Source: Rhodothermia bacterium
GTDB taxonomy: Bacteria; Bacteroidota; Rhodothermia; Balneolales; Natronogracilivirgulaceae
Reading direction: 5' to 3'
Length of the DNA stretch: 21,773 nt
NCBI GenBank assembly: GCA_007122185.1
Contig: SKUI01000168.1
Location: 1-21,773 of the forward strand
Shown here: positions 15,957 through 21,773 of the stretch, in pieces
How the letters are laid out: every line of letters begins with the position of its first letter
How positions within the stretch are numbered: the first letter of the stretch is position 1
Notes under the pieces: model-generated
The model's input: only the letters and a program-made list of their open reading frames with translations
Database searches by the model: none
Told to the model about the DNA's origin: nothing
Translations under genes and position numbers: made by a program

Positions 15957-15988
15957 CAAAGATATTATTATTGTGCAACAATACAAAA
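15957..15988 (-). promoter_or_regulatory. Bacteroidota-type promoter of the M23 peptidase gene
   Basis: Read on the minus strand, the site is TTTTG, a 19-bp spacer, then TATCTTTG. This is an exact fit to TTG-N19-TAnnTTTG, the consensus of the Bacteroidota primary sigma factor. The -7 element is at 15957-15964 and the TTG at 15984-15986. It lies in the 112-bp gap after hprK, so the peptidase can be expressed apart from the genes upstream. Confidence 0.6.
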
Positions 15989-16013
15989 CAAGGGGAGCAA
16001 ATCGTTGTTTTTA

Positions 16014-17042
16014 CTATTCCAGATCCCCTTCAAAATATTCGACGGCTCTTTGGATGACGGGACTTCCTGCCTTTTTGCCGGCAATCCGGTCCTGGATTTT
16101 TTTCTGGAAGGCCTCAGCGGCATCGTATCCGTAGTGGGAGAGAAGGTGGTTCATGGCGATGACTTCGGCAATAACGGTTATGTTTTTGCCGGGCGTGATG
16201 GGCAGGTTGATTGTGGGGATGTCAATGCCCAGAACAGAAATATTCTGCCGGTTGAGTCCGGTGCGGTCCACATGTTGGGATTCGTCCCACAGGCTGAGCT
16301 CCAGGATCACTTCCACACGTTTCTGATATCGGATGGCCCGGATACCGAACATGGACATCACATCCACGATGCCGAGACCTCGTATTTCCATGAAATGTTT
16401 GTTGATCTCAGTCGGGGAGGCGATCAGCACATTGCTTTTTTTCGTCAGGATGATGACATCGTCGGAGACAACGCGGTGGCCACGCTCCACCAGATCAAGC
16501 GCCACTTCGCTCTTACCGATGCCGGATTTGCCCGATATAAGGATACCGACGCCGTATACATCCACCATGGATCCGTGTACCATGGTCTGCACGGCAAACT
16601 GGTCCTCAAGGAAGTCACGTACCAGAAACATGAAGCGGGTTGTCTCCATGGGTGTCTGGAAAACCGGTACACCGGCTTTTTCGGCGAGTTGCAGGAAGGA
16701 ATCCGGCAGCGTGTTATTATCGGTCAGGAAGATAACCGGTACAGGGAATTTGGTGATTTCCAGAAAAGCTTTGAGGCAGACATCCTCACCGATATGATCG
16801 ATGTATTTCCGTTCGCTGTTGCCGATAACCTGGATTCTCTGGTGGGAAAAAAGATCTACGTAGCCGGCAAGGGCCAGTCCGGGCCGGTGCAGGTCGGTAT
16901 CGGTGATTTTGCGTTCGGTGGAGAAGGATTCCGATGTACAGGGATGAATATCGAGTTTTAGCTTGGTACGAAGCTGCTCAACCAGAAAAGAGACGCGGAT
17001 ATTTTCTTTTCTGGGAACAGCTTTTATATTTTTGTATGGCAT
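16014..17042 (-). CDS. hprK: HPr kinase/phosphorylase
   Basis: HprK adds phosphate to, and removes it from, a serine of HPr (or a paralogue), linking carbon state to regulation. The 342-aa protein has the N-terminal MurF-like domain (~15-145) and a C-terminal kinase domain. Landmarks are His156 in MVHGSMVDV, the P-loop GKSGIGKS (171-178), the catalytic Asp in VVSDDVI (~194-195), the HPrK/P signature EIRGLGIVDV (219-228) and LPITPGKNITVIAE (~280-293). Length is slightly above the usual ~310 because of the N-terminal residues and tail. No HPr, enzyme I or PTS component is in the window. It lies 47 bp downstream of hpf on the same strand. Confidence 0.96.
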   Translation of the reverse strand: MPYKNIKAVPRKENIRVSFLVEQLRTKLKLDIHPCTSESFSTERKITDTDLHRPGLALAGYVDLFSHQRIQVIGNSERKYIDHIGEDVCLKAFLEITKFPVPVIFLTDNNTLPDSFLQLAEKAGVPVFQTPMETTRFMFLVRDFLEDQFAVQTMVHGSMVDVYGVGILISGKSGIGKSEVALDLVERGHRVVSDDVIILTKKSNVLIASPTEINKHFMEIRGLGIVDVMSMFGIRAIRYQKRVEVILELSLWDESQHVDRTGLNRQNISVLGIDIPTINLPITPGKNITVIAEVIAMNHLLSHYGYDAAEAFQKKIQDRIAGKKAGSPVIQRAVEYFEGDLE

Positions 17043-17070
17043 TATTGTAAATATGACGTACAGAATACCC

Positions 17071-17090
17071 GATCAAGCGTGATCAGGCGT
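17071..17090. repeat. 10-bp tandem repeat between hpf and hprK
   Basis: GATCAAGCGT is followed directly by GATCAGGCGT, differing at one base. The first copy plus the start of the second also forms GATCA-AGCG-TGATC, a 5-bp inverted repeat. It reaches the hpf stop codon and could form a small hairpin in the hpf-hprK transcript. Confidence 0.45.
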
Positions 17091-17389
17091 CAGTTGCGGG
17101 AAAATCGTTTGTCTTTGTATTTAAGTAGTTGACGGCGCATGTTATCCACAGCGGAACGCACAGCCTGCTCATATGCCGGACCCGCTTCTGTGGCTTTGAG
17201 CAGGTCCTGTTTGACTTTAACCGTGAGTTCCGCCTTGGCCGGGTTATCGTTATCCGGGGATGGCTCCAAAACGATATCACAGGAATAGATTCTGTCGAAA
17301 AAACGTTTCAGTTTATGTATCTCCTCGGTAGTGAAGTCCTGGAGATTCTGGCTTGCTTCAAACTTTCGGGCTGTGAAATTGATGTTCAT
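17090..17389 (-). CDS. hpf: Ribosome hibernation promoting factor (short form, HPF/RaiA family)
   Basis: This protein binds the small ribosomal subunit when growth slows and silences ribosomes. From the ATG at 17389 it is 99 aa, starting MNINFTARKFEAS, which matches the family's usual beginning (MNIxxTARxFEAS). Further upstream in-frame ATGs (17413, 17452) would add non-family residues. The S30AE fold is seen in LQDFTTEEIHKLKRFFDRI, AELTVKVKQDLLKA and AVDNMRRQLLKYKDK. The C-terminal dimerisation domain of long HPF is absent. It lies 72 bp after xerC, a pairing common in Bacteroidota, and just before hprK. Confidence 0.92.
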   Translation of the reverse strand: MNINFTARKFEASQNLQDFTTEEIHKLKRFFDRIYSCDIVLEPSPDNDNPAKAELTVKVKQDLLKATEAGPAYEQAVRSAVDNMRRQLLKYKDKRFSRN

Positions 17390-17461
17390 TATCTGAGATG
17401 GATTAGGGTTCATGTTTGAAATGGAGAATGTCAAAAAAGACTGAAAGGACAAACTGGATTT

Positions 17462-18400
17462 TCATTCGGGCTGCTCGGGTGGGGCTGCGCGCGGATGTGC
17501 TGTCCTATAGACATTGCGAAGGTGTTCCACGCTGGTACCCGTGTAGATCTGGGTTGCGGCCAGGTCGGCATGTCCCAGGAGTTCTTTGATGACTCGTATG
17601 CCTGCTCCACGGTCGAGCAGGTGGGTTGCGAAACTGTGCCGCAGGACATGGGGGCTTTTTTGGCTGACCTCGCATACGCGTGAAAGGTAATGTGACACTT
17701 TCCTCTGGATAAGTCTTGGATAGACCCGTTTACCGGAATCGGTGAGAAACAGCGCCTTCATATCGTCCTGTCCGGTTTTGGAACCAGCAAGCTGCGGTCT
17801 GTCCGCGAGGTAGTTGCGGAGTGCCGTCGATGCGGGATCCCCGAACGGGATGATGCGTTCCCTGGCGCCTTTTCCGAATACCTTGACACGTTTTCGGTTC
17901 ACATCAACATCAAAAGTGTTCAAACCGACCAGTTCCGAAAGCCTCATGCCTGTACTGTAGAGGAGTTCCAGAATGGCCAGATCCCTTTTACCGGACGGAC
18001 TGTCCGTTTCGACTGTTTCCATCATGAGTCCAAGTTCATCCGGACGTACTGTTTTTGGCAGGCGGTGCTCTTTTTTGGGATTCATGAGCATATGTGCCGG
18101 ATTGTGAAGAATCTGACCTCTTTTATACGCGAATTTCAGGAATGAGCGCACTGATGCGGTTTTTCTTGCGAGTGTGGACTTGGCAGCTTTTGAAGACATC
18201 AGGGAGCCAAGCCAAAGTCGGATCATAAGCCGGTCGATCCGGTTATAATCCACGTCGACAGGCCGTAATTCCCATTCCTTGCAGCAGAAATCCAGAAACT
18301 GACGGATATCACGTTGATAGGCTTCCACGGTCTTTGAGGAAGCATTACGCTCAATTTCAAGATATCTGATAAAGCGGCCGAGCAGGAGGAAGTCATTCAT
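17462..18400 (-). CDS. xerC: Tyrosine recombinase, XerC/XerD type
   Basis: Xer recombinases resolve chromosome dimers at dif sites during division. The 312-aa protein has the SAM-like N-terminal DNA-binding domain (~1-105) and a catalytic domain with the complete residue set at standard spacing: Arg153 (GMRLSEL), Lys177 (FGKGARER), His251 and Arg254 (HVLRHSFATH), His277 (LLGHADL) and the nucleophile Tyr286 (IYTG). Size and motifs are those of housekeeping Xer proteins rather than phage integrases, and no mobile element borders it. XerC and XerD are hard to tell apart by eye; the hpf neighbour favours the XerC-like gene of Bacteroidota. A Pro-rich tail ends the protein. Confidence 0.93.
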   Translation of the reverse strand: MNDFLLLGRFIRYLEIERNASSKTVEAYQRDIRQFLDFCCKEWELRPVDVDYNRIDRLMIRLWLGSLMSSKAAKSTLARKTASVRSFLKFAYKRGQILHNPAHMLMNPKKEHRLPKTVRPDELGLMMETVETDSPSGKRDLAILELLYSTGMRLSELVGLNTFDVDVNRKRVKVFGKGARERIIPFGDPASTALRNYLADRPQLAGSKTGQDDMKALFLTDSGKRVYPRLIQRKVSHYLSRVCEVSQKSPHVLRHSFATHLLDRGAGIRVIKELLGHADLAATQIYTGTSVEHLRNVYRTAHPRAAPPEQPE

Positions 18401-18585
18401 AATCCGTCGTTCCTGTATTCATCCTTATGATAAGATAATCAAAGCATCTTCATTTTAAAGCAGAAATTCCTAAAAGTTGAAAAAAAACATGTAAGGAAAC
18501 GGGGGCTCGTAACTCTTTAGAAGTACCTGTTAACGATTATGTTGTTTGCAGCAAGAATAAAACCATGGATAAAACCTGACATACC
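18401..18585. other. Divergent intergenic region between xerC and the AraC-type gene
   Basis: This 185-bp A+T-rich stretch must hold start signals for xerC (leftward) and the AraC-like gene (rightward). No exact TAnnTTTG or its complement is present. An eight-A run lies near 18480. No clear operator repeat was found. Confidence 0.4.
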
Positions 18586-19170
18586 ATGAAAATTTCCGAT
18601 GATCGTTTGAAAGAACCGTCGTACCGCCAGATGGATATAGCTGTTGGTGTTCTCATCAAGCATATTCTTGAAATCCGAAATGTCACAGAGTGGGCTGCCT
18701 GCATGGGATATTCCCGATCCCACTTTTGCCGCAGTTTTAAAAAACGGTTTCAGGAGAACCCGAAGATGGTACTTAGAAGGGCGCGTTTCAGAAAAGTCTG
18801 CAGGGTAATCCAGTCAGACTGGTCGGCTACTGCTTACAAGGTGGCACTGGAATCCGGTTTCGAAAATGACAAGGCGCTTCACAAGTTCCTCCAGAGGAAT
18901 TTCAACTGGGGGTTTCTTTCTTTGAAGGACGAGTTGAAGCGCAATGCTTTTCGATCCAGAAAGATTATCTCCTTTGCGGCAGAATCAGATTATGAATATA
19001 TCATCGGCCCCAGTCAGAAATGGCAGAAACAAGAGAAAGAACAAAAAAATGAGAAAAGAATGGACCCGCAGCAACAAAAAAAACGGCAAAAAGTACCAGC
19101 AAAGCCCGGTTTTTCAAAATGGCAAGGCGGTTCAGACAGGCCGTCCTTTCCAGGTGGGACCTCTCTTTAA
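18586..19170 (+). CDS. Orphan AraC-type helix-turn-helix protein with basic tail
   Basis: This is a 194-aa predicted DNA-binding protein. Residues ~15-115 fit an AraC-type double helix-turn-helix: NVTEWAACMGYSRSHFCRSFKKRF (first HTH), a linker, then SATAYKVALESGFENDKALHKFLQRNF (second HTH). There is no ligand-binding or receiver domain, so what it senses, if anything, is unclear. After ~140 the sequence becomes a Lys/Gln-rich low-complexity tail (KWQKQEKEQKNEKR) with two long A-runs in the DNA. The ATG at 18586 is fixed by an in-frame TGA three codons before it. The last 39 bp overlap the convergent glycosyltransferase gene. The second HTH ends LKDEL rather than the usual PxxYR motif. Function is unknown. 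Confidence 0.75.
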   Translation: MKISDDRLKEPSYRQMDIAVGVLIKHILEIRNVTEWAACMGYSRSHFCRSFKKRFQENPKMVLRRARFRKVCRVIQSDWSATAYKVALESGFENDKALHKFLQRNFNWGFLSLKDELKRNAFRSRKIISFAAESDYEYIIGPSQKWQKQEKEQKNEKRMDPQQQKKRQKVPAKPGFSKWQGGSDRPSFPGGTSL

Positions 19171-20388
19171 AAGACGGTCGTAGATCACCACAAAAGCAAG
19201 CATATGAAACCAGAGTATGCCAGGCAGATACATTAAACCTGTTAAAAAAGACCAATTCAAGAACTTTGATATCCAAAGTCGCTGTATCAAAGCTGTCAGA
19301 ACAACCAGGCCTGACAGTGCTGCGATCAGGGTCGGGTCGGTTAGCTCCTGGATACCGGTAAGCGCTGCAATTAAAATAAGTGCGGGCAGCACATAAACAG
19401 TGAAGTGCAGAAGCCATGCAAGGACAAAGGGTAGCGTACTGTAGTTGAAACCGGCAAAGAAATTTTTACGGAATCCGTTAAAGATCTCGGAAGGGCTGCG
19501 ATACATACGGCACCACAGTCTGTCTGTACCATGGAACATCCGCATGGTTTTTCCTTTTCGGACGACCATTTTTGCCAGCATGACATCTTCGACTACCTGA
19601 TTTTTGACGGATTTATGTCCTCCAATTTCCCGGTATGTATCACTTTTGAAGATCATGCACTGTCCACATGCACTTGCAAACATGGGTTTTACTTTCTGAC
19701 GAAGCATTCGCCACGGTATCCATACCGGCGCCTGATAACTGTAAAGTGTTGGAAGATAGGCGGCCACAGTGGCATAAACTGACGATACGACGGTTTTTTC
19801 CAGAAGTGACTCCATGATTTGATGAGGCCAGACCGTAGCAAAATCAAGTTCGAATCTATGGATTCCATTCATGATCGATGTGACGGCATCAGCAGCAAGC
19901 CAGGTATCTGCATCAAGAAAGATATAAATATCTCCACGGGCATGTCCGGCCAGCTGATGGCAAGCCCAGTTTTTTCCAAGCCAGCCCTCTGGTCTTTCCA
20001 GGGAAGAGTGGACGATAACGTGAATGTCAGATGACAGATCGTCCCGCATGCGGGATTTCATAGCATCACGGAATTCTTCAGCAACTTTCCTGGTGCTGTC
20101 TTCGGACTGATCGTCCAGAATATGGATATCCAGACGGGGCCAGTCCTGCTTGCCGAGGCTATTCAGCAATTTTGGAAGATTGCTTTCTTCGTTTCGGGCT
20201 GGGATTAAAATGGAAACTTTGTAAGGTTCTGAAAGGGTTTTTCCGGAGAATTCCGAGGTTGATAGTGCCGTGCTTTTGTTCAGATCGCCCAAGCCAAGGA
20301 AGTGACTGCGATTGTGAATCAGTATCAGGGAAGTGGCAAGAAGAAAAAAAACTCCAAAAACAAGGAGCCAGATCAGGTAGACATCCAT
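19132..20388 (-). CDS. GT2 family membrane glycosyltransferase, CrtQ/CruC-like
   Basis: This is a predicted membrane-bound GT-A glycosyltransferase, 418 aa. An N-terminal anchor (~4-24) precedes the catalytic domain: VSILIPARNEESNLP (~58-72), HILDDQSEDST, EGWLGKNWACHQLA (~134-147), the metal-binding DAD (159-161) and the VED base motif (266-268). RMYRSPSEIFNGFRKNFFAG follows. About three C-terminal membrane segments (~318-405) lead to TWKGRPV. The GWLGKNWA...TWKGR pattern recalls glycosyltransferases acting on carotenoids (CrtQ, CruC) and related hopanoid/lipid enzymes; the acceptor cannot be read from sequence and no carotenoid gene is in the window. It starts 12 bp after the DUF494-like gene, so it is likely cotranscribed with it. 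Confidence 0.85.
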   Translation of the reverse strand: MDVYLIWLLVFGVFFLLATSLILIHNRSHFLGLGDLNKSTALSTSEFSGKTLSEPYKVSILIPARNEESNLPKLLNSLGKQDWPRLDIHILDDQSEDSTRKVAEEFRDAMKSRMRDDLSSDIHVIVHSSLERPEGWLGKNWACHQLAGHARGDIYIFLDADTWLAADAVTSIMNGIHRFELDFATVWPHQIMESLLEKTVVSSVYATVAAYLPTLYSYQAPVWIPWRMLRQKVKPMFASACGQCMIFKSDTYREIGGHKSVKNQVVEDVMLAKMVVRKGKTMRMFHGTDRLWCRMYRSPSEIFNGFRKNFFAGFNYSTLPFVLAWLLHFTVYVLPALILIAALTGIQELTDPTLIAALSGLVVLTALIQRLWISKFLNWSFLTGLMYLPGILWFHMLAFVVIYDRLLKRGPTWKGRPV

Positions 20389-20400
20389 TGCAGTGCGATG

Positions 20401-20853
20401 TCAGTTAATGGTTTCATTTCCCTTGAGGAAAAGAGAGCGGTCGCTTCCAAGGTATTCGCTGTCAAAAATCATTCCGGCAACCCAATCTTTGACATCGGCG
20501 ATGTCAGTGACTTCATTGTCAAGCCGGAGCATGGAATACTCAATCAGACGTTCCATTCGTCTGGCGTCCAGTATGCCGATGTAATATAGCTCCAGGATGT
20601 AGCCATAAGCGTCTGAAGAGATGCGGGATCGTTCATTTGGATGAAGCACACGTGGCGCAGGCAGGTTTTTCATTTCAGCTTGTTCCCCTACAAATTCGCC
20701 AGTTTCATGTTTCTGGATCAGCCAGGAGTAGGCGGCGCTGATTTCCGAGTGATTGTAGCCACGCAGTTTATCAAGCTTTATATCGTTGAGCTTGGCGCCA
20801 ATATGGATTCTTTTGACCAGATATATGATCAGATCGATAACGTTGTTTTGCAT
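20401..20853 (-). CDS. DUF494 / Smg-like protein
   Basis: The 150-aa soluble protein fits the DUF494 (Smg) pattern. It starts NNVIDLIIYLVKRI, then has GYNHSEISAAYSWL (~31-44) and a variable middle. ERSRISSDAYGYILELYYIGILDARRMERLIEYSMLR (~74-110) and TDIADVKDWVAGMIF follow. In Proteobacteria smg lies between dprA/smf and topA, and its role is not established. Here it begins directly at the end of ybeY (ATG immediately after the TGA in the reading direction) and precedes a glycosyltransferase. The assignment is from remembered family pattern and not from a search. Confidence 0.75.
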   Translation of the reverse strand: MQNNVIDLIIYLVKRIHIGAKLNDIKLDKLRGYNHSEISAAYSWLIQKHETGEFVGEQAEMKNLPAPRVLHPNERSRISSDAYGYILELYYIGILDARRMERLIEYSMLRLDNEVTDIADVKDWVAGMIFDSEYLGSDRSLFLKGNETIN

Positions 20854-21288
20854 TCAATAATCCAGATAAAGCGTAATGTATTTATTTTCCAGAGCGTGCA
20901 TGTGGTTTCGCTGTGTTTCAGCTTCATCATCATAGCCAACCAGGTGCAGCAGACCATGTATGACGATTCTTAGCAATTCTGTGTCGAAGATCACATCAAG
21001 TTCCTCAGACTGGCGTCGTATCTGAGGGACACAGCAAAAAAGAGTTCCTTCCACCGGTTCATCATTTTCATGATAAGGAAATGTTATGATATCTGTTACA
21101 TGGCTGTGTCCGAGATACCGACGGTTCATGTCCTGAATTTCAGTGTCGTCCACAAAAACCACTTCCACATGTAGAAAATTCCTTTTTTCATGTTCATGGA
21201 CCAGATCTATGAGACGCCGCAACTGATCGCCTGAGAACGGGATGTTCTCATCGGTCTGGTTAAACACCTCAAATGACACCGGATTCAT
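20854..21288 (-). CDS. ybeY: Endoribonuclease YbeY (rRNA maturation factor)
   Basis: YbeY is a metal-dependent RNase needed for 16S rRNA 3'-end maturation and ribosome quality control. The ATG at 21288 gives 144 aa, the family length, and is preferred over a TTG at 21303. Motifs are VEVVFVDDTEIQDMNRRYLGHSHVTDIITFPY (~41-72) and the zinc site HGLLHLVGYDDE (111-122). The third zinc ligand, His in the E. coli type H3xH5xH, is Asp121 here. My recollection is that Asp is also usual in Bacteroidota. The block normally reading GDIxIS is GTLFCC, losing its Asp. It sits between an unrecognised gene and the DUF494-like gene. Confidence 0.9.
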   Translation of the reverse strand: MNPVSFEVFNQTDENIPFSGDQLRRLIDLVHEHEKRNFLHVEVVFVDDTEIQDMNRRYLGHSHVTDIITFPYHENDEPVEGTLFCCVPQIRRQSEELDVIFDTELLRIVIHGLLHLVGYDDEAETQRNHMHALENKYITLYLDY

Positions 21289-21330
21289 CAGGGGCAATTG
21301 CAATAGCCAGGGTTTTACAGTAATGTCTGC

Positions 21331-21773
21331 TTAATCGTCGTCAAAATTGAATCCTTCAAAATCTATGGACTCGGTAAGAGACAACGCCACACTGCACATC
21401 ATCACCTCAGGGGGTAATTTGGTAAAGTCACCGCTAAGCAGAGAGTCGCTCACATTGGCATACAGGCTGCAACCAGCCTCTTTTTCAATGATCAGACCCG
21501 ATATTTTGGAACCATTTTTTCCAAAAAACGTAATCTGATGAAGCATGTCACTGGCTACGAAAGCAGTGCAGTTATGCAACTGGAGAAAAGTATCCTGCGT
21601 GTAGACGGAGATAAGATTGACAGGTTCTTCATCAATGAGCAGCCCAAGGTGAATTTCAAGAGCCATCTTCCGGTTTGATTCCGTATTGGTAATCTCAAAT
21701 CGGTAAACACTGCCGCTTTTTTTGGGCTCAGAACCAAGAACTTTGGCTATTGTGGAAATATTTTCCTCAGTGA
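21331..21773 (-). CDS. Unrecognised protein, start lies beyond the right edge
   Basis: The reading frame is open from the window edge to a stop at 21331, giving 147 complete codons without an ATG/GTG/TTG before Met36. The upstream residues (TEENISTIAKVLGSEPKK, then SGSVYRFEITNTESNRK) look like genuine coding sequence that runs into MALEIHLGLLIDEEPVNL, so the protein probably begins just outside the window and not at 21666. It is soluble, with alternating hydrophobic strands (LIDEEPVNLISVYTQ, LHQITFFGK, KISGLIIEKE) and an acidic end FEGFNFDDD. I do not recognise the family. It is 42 bp before ybeY on the same strand, so likely in the same operon. Confidence 0.7.
   Translation of the reverse strand, partial: TEENISTIAKVLGSEPKKSGSVYRFEITNTESNRKMALEIHLGLLIDEEPVNLISVYTQDTFLQLHNCTAFVASDMLHQITFFGKNGSKISGLIIEKEAGCSLYANVSDSLLSGDFTKLPPEVMMCSVALSLTESIDFEGFNFDDD

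Noticed and set aside
15915..16961. Long + strand open frame (348 codons) opposite hprK
   Set aside because: The minus strand carries full HprK motifs. The + frame product has no recognisable domain and is a mirror effect of codon bias.
17390..17452. Longer hpf with 21 extra N-terminal residues
   Set aside because: Family members begin at the MNINFTAR-like point, so the ATG at 17389 is preferred.
17462..18400. Tyrosine recombinase as the integrase of a mobile element
   Set aside because: Sequence, length and hpf neighbour fit a housekeeping Xer protein. No attachment repeats, tRNA or cargo genes are seen nearby.
1..21773. CRISPR array, tRNA, rRNA, insertion sequence or defence island
   Set aside because: I found no regularly spaced direct repeats with unique spacers, no tRNA-like cloverleaf, no transposase and no nuclease-type defence gene.

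Overview
The window (about 21.8 kb) reads as ordinary chromosomal sequence from a member of the Bacteroidota/FCB group, most plausibly a Balneolia- or Rhodothermia-like lineage. This is inferred from: a DUF4837-type lipoprotein; an M23 peptidase with the 'YYD' N-terminus common in Bacteroidota; the xerC-hpf gene pair; general lack of Shine-Dalgarno sequences; and a promoter matching the Bacteroidota pattern TTG-N19-TAnnTTTG before the M23 gene. HprK and a DUF494/Smg-like protein argue against a core Bacteroidia genome. No tRNA, rRNA, CRISPR array, prophage or insertion sequence was recognised. There is no gene-free stretch over 300 bases.

Region 1 (1-7316, + strand) is a tryptophan operon in the order trpE (3' part only) - trpS - trpG - trpD - trpC - trpF - trpB - trpA. 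It holds the whole route from chorismate to tryptophan, plus the enzyme that charges tRNA-Trp, placed between the two anthranilate synthase subunits. The trpD-trpC, trpC-trpF and trpF-trpB gaps are longer than the rest. The trpC-trpF gap contains a hydrophobic 32-codon ORF built on an 18-bp repeat. The trpF-trpB gap contains a 19-codon ORF whose stop overlaps the trpB start.

Region 2 (7473-14887, + strand) holds a DUF4837-type lipoprotein gene and then a cydABDC operon: the two subunits of cytochrome bd quinol oxidase and the two halves of the CydDC ABC exporter needed for its assembly. The leader before cydA has two inverted repeats and a weak promoter candidate.

Region 3 (14933-18400, - strand, transcribed right to left) is xerC - hpf - hprK - M23 peptidase. 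These are a site-specific tyrosine recombinase, a short ribosome hibernation factor, HPr kinase/phosphorylase and a membrane-anchored cell-wall peptidase. The M23 gene has its own promoter.

Region 4 (18586-21773) starts with an orphan AraC-type DNA-binding protein on the + strand, whose 3' end overlaps a convergent - strand cluster. In transcription order that cluster is an unrecognised acidic-tailed protein (running off the right edge), ybeY, a DUF494/Smg-like gene, and a GT2 glycosyltransferase resembling carotenoid glycosyltransferases.

I found no clearly new defence or mobile system. The best leads are the repeat-built small ORF in the trp operon, trpS inside that operon, the structured cydA leader, the hpf-hprK pairing, and the orphan AraC protein with its basic tail.
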